Assembly (NCBI RefSeq): GCF_943913405.1
Contig: NZ_CALTYA010000010.1
Location: 31,668-95,667, forward strand
Direction of reading: 5' to 3'
Length of the DNA stretch: 64,000 nucleotides
From: an uncultured Flavobacterium sp.
GTDB lineage: Bacteria > Bacteroidota > Bacteroidia > Flavobacteriales > Flavobacteriaceae
The notes under the pieces were generated by a model. It saw only the letters and a list, made by a program, of their open reading frames with translations, ran no database searches and was not told the DNA's origin. Shown piece by piece: positions 60,201 through 64,000 of this stretch. Within the stretch, counting starts at the first letter, position 1. Each line of letters starts with the position of its first letter. The position numbers and the translations under genes are program-made.

Positions 60201-63200
60201 AGTATTGCTTTCTACAACTGGAATTGCTCCAGCTAGCTTTACAACTGAATTGTTGAGCACAAGATTTACAAATACAACTTACGAAGAGCGTGCTATCAAT
60301 TTAGATAATATTGCTCCTGGTCAAATAAATGTAGCTTTCCAAATAGTTGGAGCAGCTACTGCTACTAGAATTTATATTGACAACGTTATATTTGAACCAA
60401 TACCGCCATGTCCTGCACCACAGGATCTTAATGCGACGAATATTCAGTCTACTACTGCTGACTTAAGCTGGTCAGCGGGTCATAGTGAAACACAATGGCA
60501 AGTTGTTGTACAGCCTGCTGGAACAGGAGTACCGGCATTAAATTATACAGGTCCAATAGTATTAGCGCCAAGTAATCTTAATTATCCTGCAAATACTGCA
60601 GGAGATTTAAATCCAGCAAATCCATATGAGTTTTATGTAAGAGCTTATTGTTCTGACACTCAGCAAAGTTCTTGGTCTGGGCCTTATTTATTTAAAACTG
60701 TACTTTGTAATCCTGCAGACTTGTGTACTTACAGGTTTACAATGACTGATACTGCTTCAAACGGATGGGGAACAAGCATGACTGTTGTTCAAAATAATAC
60801 CGTTGTTGCAACATTAACAGGGCCTGCAACAGGAGCTAGTTCTTTTGTTGATGTTAGCCTTTGCCCTGGAATTCAATTTGAATTGCGTTGGTTTGACAGA
60901 AATGTCTCAACTACAAATGCAGGACAAGTTGGAGTTTCTATCACTAGTCTTTATAGTAGTACGGTTGTTTATACTAAAGCTCCAGGAGCAGGATCACCAA
61001 ATTCTGTTTTATACAAAGGAATGCCTTTATGTAGCGTTCCAGCCTGTCCTTTCCCGACAGATTTAACTGTTTCTCAGACTTCTCCAACTTCTGTTCAATT
61101 AACTTGGACGCCAGGCGGAACTGAAACACAATGGCAATACATTTATCAATTGGCAGGTGGAAACTATCCTGGATCTAATCCAAGCGTACCACCGGTAAAT
61201 GTGAATGGAACTCCAGTTGGAAACATTTCAGGTTTAACGCAAGCTATAAAATATGAATATTATGTAAGAGCTATTTGTAGTAATGGCCCTACTGGTTTTA
61301 GCGCAAGTTATTGGTCAGGTCCACATCCATTCACAGTTTACAACTCCCCTGGTTGTTTAGGTGTAGATATTGGCGGTGTGACTAATCCAATTGGTACTGA
61401 AATAACAGTTTGTCCTAGTGGACCTCCTGTTCATTTAGAAGCAACTTATTTTGAAGTAAAATCTACATCATCTTATAGGGTAGATTCTATTCCTTACAGT
61501 CCACCATTCCCTTTTACAGGAGGTGAGAATAGTATATCATTGACATCAGATGATTTTTGGTCTAATGTTGTAAACCTAGATTTTAATTTCTGCTTCTTTG
61601 GAACAAGCTATGACAAATTGCTAGTTTCTGACAATGGTGCGATATCATTTAGTGTTGCAGGACCAAATGGAAATGGTGGTAGATATACGCCTTTGGCAGC
61701 GTGTGGATGGGCATGGACACAGAATATACCTTTCTTCCCAGCGGCAAATAATGTGCCTCCTTACACAAATGCTATTTTTGGTGTGATGCAGGATCTTTAT
61801 CCTTCAGCTTCTCCAGCAGATCACTCGTTTAATTATGAAGTGCTTGGAACAGCTCCTTGTCGTGCATTCGTAATGAATGTTTACAAACTTGCATCTTTTA
61901 GTTGTACTAGCGCAATACAAACTAGTCAAATTGTACTTTATGAAGGAAGCAATATGATCGATGTTTATGTAGAAAGCAGAACGCCTTGTACTGGTACTGG
62001 TGCTCATAATGGAGGTAGAGGTATTATTGGTATCCAAGGATCTACTACAGCTCAAGTAGCTTTCCCACCAAACAGAAACACAGGTAACTGGACAGCTACT
62101 AGAGAAGCTTGGAGATTTGTTCCGGACGGTGTTTTACCAGCTCCTCAATTTGAGTGGCAATTGAATGGTAACTTCTATAGCAATAACTTGAATATTGATG
62201 TTCCTACTGCTGATATAAAAGCAGCTATTTTAGCTGACGGTCATGCTAAATTGGAAGCTGTAGCAACTTATTTAAGATGTGGTAACCCTGTGCCGTTAGT
62301 TAGAAAATCTGAAGTGAATGTTAGGCTTCATGATATGCCAGTTGCTGATCCGCAAGCTATTCAATTATGTGCAAGTACTACTAATCCTACTACTACATTT
62401 AATCTTTTACTAAATAATCCTGTTATTTTAGCAACAGTTCCTGTAGCTAATCAAGCCGATTATGAAATTAGCTACTATTTAACAAGACCTGAGGCTGAAG
62501 TTGGTACAACTGGAAACCTAAATGGTACTTTTGATACAGCTGCTGATACTGAAATTTTCGTAAGAATTAAAAATACAGTAAATGGATGTGTTGAAATCAG
62601 ATCATTCTTTGTAAGAGTTAATAACAATGCACCTGTCTATACCTTAACAGGAAATACGACAATCTGTACTCGTGAATCCACAACAATCAGTGTAACGCCT
62701 CCAACAACTGGAGCGACATATGAATGGATTTTACCTGACGGAAGCGTTTCTTCTCAAACAGGCCCAGATTTATTAATCTCACCGACAGATGCTCAAGCAG
62801 GAACGTATACTGTGAAAGTAAATAATGGATGTGAAACTGTTGATCAATTTATATTGACAATTACTCCAGATTCGACGCCAGTTGCTGATTTTACATATAC
62901 TACGCCAGTTTGTATTACAAGTACAACAAACCCTGTAGCTATACTAGGAACAACAACAACTCCTGGAGGTAAATTTAGCGTTCCAGTAGGAAGTCCATTA
63001 GTTTTTGTAAACGATAACACGGGTGAAATTGACATTGCTTTAACTCCAGCTGGAAGCTACACGGTGACTTATACAATTCTTGGAACACTTTGTAATCCTC
63101 AGGTTACATTTAGTGCGCCGATTGTAATTACACCGCTTGCGCCTGCGATTACTGCTTTTACTTATGCTAATGCAACTGTATGTGCTAACGGAACTGTTGT

Positions 63201-64000
63201 ACCAACTTTACAACCAGCAACTGGATTTACACCAAATGGTATTTTTACTGTTACTCCAGCGACAGGTTTGATTGTTGATCAAAATACAGGTCAGATTACA
63301 CTTAATAGCGCTACTTTGCCAGGTGATTACTTCATTGAGTATTCATTTGCAGGTGACCCAGCTAATTGTATTGCTGCAGGAAATTCTTCAGCAACACCAT
63401 TTAAAATCACAATTAATTCAGGAATAAATCCTGTTACAGCATTTGATTATAATACTTCATATTGTTTGAATTCTGGTTTGGTAACACCAACACCAACTTT
63501 TGATGCAGGTGGACAATTTACTGTTAGCCCAAACACTGGTTTAAGTATCAATACAATAACTGGTGCTATCAATACTGTTGGAAGTACTCCAGGAACTTAT
63601 GTGATTACTTATAAGATTGCTGCAAATGCAGCAACTTGTAGAGTTGAATCTTTTTCTACGGATACAATTACAATTGAACCTGAAATTGATATAACAATTG
63701 ATAATGATTGTGAGAATAATAACTATATTCTTACTGCATCTCCGTTTGATTCGTCTTATGACTACACTTGGAAAAATGCTTCTGGCTTAACAGTTGGAAC
63801 TGATGCTGCCTTCAATGTTACGCAATATGCTTCAACATTAGGAAATAGTGCTGTATATCCAATGGTCTTCACAGTAACTGTTGACAACAACGGATGCCTT
63901 GATACCGAGCCTTTCACAGTTCCGAACATCTCTTGCAACATTCCAAAAGGCGTTTCGCCGAACGGAGACGGAGACAACGACGATTTCGACCTTACGGGCT
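57295..64000 (+). CDS. Giant FN3-rich secreted protein with type B T9SS sorting domain (cut by window end)
   Basis: The reading frame stays open for at least 2235 codons, from MKKITLLILTFLLSFVSSFG to the window end, so the 3' end is missing. Predicted layout: signal peptide 1-21; choice-of-anchor-J/MAM-like domain about 22-205 (ESWLIDDIRV); FN3 about 205-305; PPC-like domain about 310-445 (NEVFYSFVAPTTGEVRIEL); FN3 about 447-560; beta domain about 564-670 (TFRLTRSGGAGWGG); FN3 repeats about 670-880; second anchor-J about 881-1040; FN3; second copy of the beta domain about 1140-1250 (YRFTMTDTASNGWG); FN3 to about 1350; a nidogen-like part (FCFFGTSYDKLLVSDNGAISF); Ig-like domains to about 2190; and from C2214 the CHU_C sorting domain (GVSPNGDGDNDDFDLTG). 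It is exported by T9SS and held at the surface, probably an adhesin. Confidence 0.93.
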   Translation, partial: MKKITLLILTFLLSFVSSFGQTENFDGGTTLPTGWVAFNDGNGPQASILRWNVTSLVSASAPNSARSQYYIPSAVGVTTHDWLVTKAIAVPQNGQLQLNVGQLVAGNQFNTFKVLVATSFNPTGNYNTDSAGFNQVAVWSELEINSGNAVSTTVPGQGWEQKTVSLQSYSGQTVYIAFVREYTRAAANVPESWLIDDIRVASKCLTPTALQAPTINMTSASLAWSDLNSPTTGSQWEIVYATAEQSLAEAITNNQTLPGAPNVPGGPSLNYTIPIGTLLPDTDYKYYIRAVCSPTNKSDWSDPYFFTTAGLGETCAEPIVIPGIPYSTNGDTADSNDRTDVIQASSCVTGTVNYMAGNEVFYSFVAPTTGEVRIELSPTGPNSSIFVYNSCPAPGQSCLAGVANTTSGTRIIPNLSVTAGSTYIVVISSSAATQTVGYYLEIQYVTCAEPTGLAVPTATMTGATLSWNNPIPVVNWQIAVQPAGATIPQGAGVPVSTADGLPAATLTTTIGNLTNGTGLGAAMTSGTAYQYWVRGECAIGGTTYSPWAGPFQFITPVCDPVNQCNHTFRLTRSGGAGWGGAVMQVKQNGVVVKTLGPDFTTGTSSVVTVALCENIPFELVWVTGGTAPNNIGVIVNNSYNQLLYQKPAGIGSPSATVPLYSATVICDYPRCVPPINQNFNSVTASSAVLTWTAATNISASAWQIYIMPTAEATAPLDAEPVASTAPGYYSGPTVVSGYLASGLRSDTPYVYYVRTVCDGVRGSDWVGPITFRTAASCGVPTVLLATGQSTTSAILSWTQPVSPAGGTATQWEIVVQAPATGVPAYNATSIPVSGGASINYGVAAGTTPLTAATQYEYYVRAVCSGTDKSRWAGPYVFKTLCDPINVPYTEGFNTGSQYEICWTALNVTGTTNWDLNSASPFEGDQSASVVPTVANNNNYLISPTLNLLANYRVRFRYKVESAGANNTVKVLLSTTGIAPASFTTELLSTRFTNTTYEERAINLDNIAPGQINVAFQIVGAATATRIYIDNVIFEPIPPCPAPQDLNATNIQSTTADLSWSAGHSETQWQVVVQPAGTGVPALNYTGPIVLAPSNLNYPANTAGDLNPANPYEFYVRAYCSDTQQSSWSGPYLFKTVLCNPADLCTYRFTMTDTASNGWGTSMTVVQNNTVVATLTGPATGASSFVDVSLCPGIQFELRWFDRNVSTTNAGQVGVSITSLYSSTVVYTKAPGAGSPNSVLYKGMPLCSVPACPFPTDLTVSQTSPTSVQLTWTPGGTETQWQYIYQLAGGNYPGSNPSVPPVNVNGTPVGNISGLTQAIKYEYYVRAICSNGPTGFSASYWSGPHPFTVYNSPGCLGVDIGGVTNPIGTEITVCPSGPPVHLEATYFEVKSTSSYRVDSIPYSPPFPFTGGENSISLTSDDFWSNVVNLDFNFCFFGTSYDKLLVSDNGAISFSVAGPNGNGGRYTPLAACGWAWTQNIPFFPAANNVPPYTNAIFGVMQDLYPSASPADHSFNYEVLGTAPCRAFVMNVYKLASFSCTSAIQTSQIVLYEGSNMIDVYVESRTPCTGTGAHNGGRGIIGIQGSTTAQVAFPPNRNTGNWTATREAWRFVPDGVLPAPQFEWQLNGNFYSNNLNIDVPTADIKAAILADGHAKLEAVATYLRCGNPVPLVRKSEVNVRLHDMPVADPQAIQLCASTTNPTTTFNLLLNNPVILATVPVANQADYEISYYLTRPEAEVGTTGNLNGTFDTAADTEIFVRIKNTVNGCVEIRSFFVRVNNNAPVYTLTGNTTICTRESTTISVTPPTTGATYEWILPDGSVSSQTGPDLLISPTDAQAGTYTVKVNNGCETVDQFILTITPDSTPVADFTYTTPVCITSTTNPVAILGTTTTPGGKFSVPVGSPLVFVNDNTGEIDIALTPAGSYTVTYTILGTLCNPQVTFSAPIVITPLAPAITAFTYANATVCANGTVVPTLQPATGFTPNGIFTVTPATGLIVDQNTGQITLNSATLPGDYFIEYSFAGDPANCIAAGNSSATPFKITINSGINPVTAFDYNTSYCLNSGLVTPTPTFDAGGQFTVSPNTGLSINTITGAINTVGSTPGTYVITYKIAANAATCRVESFSTDTITIEPEIDITIDNDCENNNYILTASPFDSSYDYTWKNASGLTVGTDAAFNVTQYASTLGNSAVYPMVFTVTVDNNGCLDTEPFTVPNISCNIPKGVSPNGDGDNDDFDLTG

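Noticed and set aside
57749..63977. Short reading frames on both strands within the giant protein gene (for example 58867-59055 and 61804-62055 on the minus strand)
   Set aside because: They lie fully inside the long plus-strand frame, which shows continuous domain structure; the short ones show no recognisable protein.

Overview
The window is a gene-dense, low-GC chromosomal stretch from a member of the Bacteroidota, most likely a Flavobacterium-like Flavobacteriaceae. Many genes are preceded by the Bacteroidota -7 box TAnnTTTG. The last gene carries the start of a type B (gliding-motility/CHU_C-type) Type IX secretion sorting domain. Several families are ones usually met in this phylum (DUF4175, DUF4837, DUF2480, DUF3078, HmuY). 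No rRNA, tRNA, integrase, transposase or CRISPR array was seen. The window begins inside gltX and ends inside a giant T9SS substrate.

Layout. 1-8.2 kb: gltX (partial), a DUF4175 envelope protein, ybeY, mnmG, two sister lipoproteins and a methyltransferase. Four parS-like sites lie between 4.3 and 6.9 kb, three of them inside reading frames. 8.4-21.4 kb: housekeeping and envelope genes: an OmpH-like lipoprotein, a Pif1-type helicase, DoxX, DNA polymerase III delta', pgk, a LysM lytic transglycosylase, DUF4837, ElaA, a double-OmpA-domain protein, an S41 protease, rnpA and a small secreted protein.

22.0-32.3 kb: the accessory region and the main candidate for an undescribed system. On the minus strand one unit encodes a 1256-residue protein of unknown family, a 751-residue protein ending in a zincin (HELAH) toxin-like domain, and a small overlapping putative immunity gene. 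A second unit encodes a cytoplasmic M15 peptidoglycan peptidase, a lipoprotein, a 106-residue protein and a patatin-like phospholipase. The two units share an almost identical stretch of about 45 bp at their promoters. Between them lies a 94-bp displaced copy (88/94 identical) of the segment just before the toxin domain, as expected from toxin-tip exchange. A LexA/CI-like S24 repressor is divergently transcribed from the large gene. The parts suggest a regulated effector-plus-release locus, but no delivery apparatus is present in the window.

32.3-37.9 kb: M1 aminopeptidase, subtilase lipoprotein, metallo-beta-lactamase-fold hydrolase and SDR oxidoreductase. 38.0-54.7 kb: the SUF iron-sulfur cluster genes, split in two. 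sufA-(secreted protein)-sufB-(YoeB-type toxin-antitoxin pair)-sufC-sufD is separated from sufS-(lipoprotein)-sufE-sufT-DUF2480 by a heme uptake locus (TonB receptor, HmuY, then hemS-hmuV-hmuU-hmuT on the other strand). Heme import, heme breakdown and Fe-S assembly are thus physically grouped. This part also holds several unusual intergenic repeats: a 21-bp unit repeated seven times, two different 28-bp perfect inverted repeats and arrays of 7-bp units. 54.9-64.0 kb: DUF3078 protein, hflX and the giant secreted FN3-rich T9SS substrate, cut by the window end.
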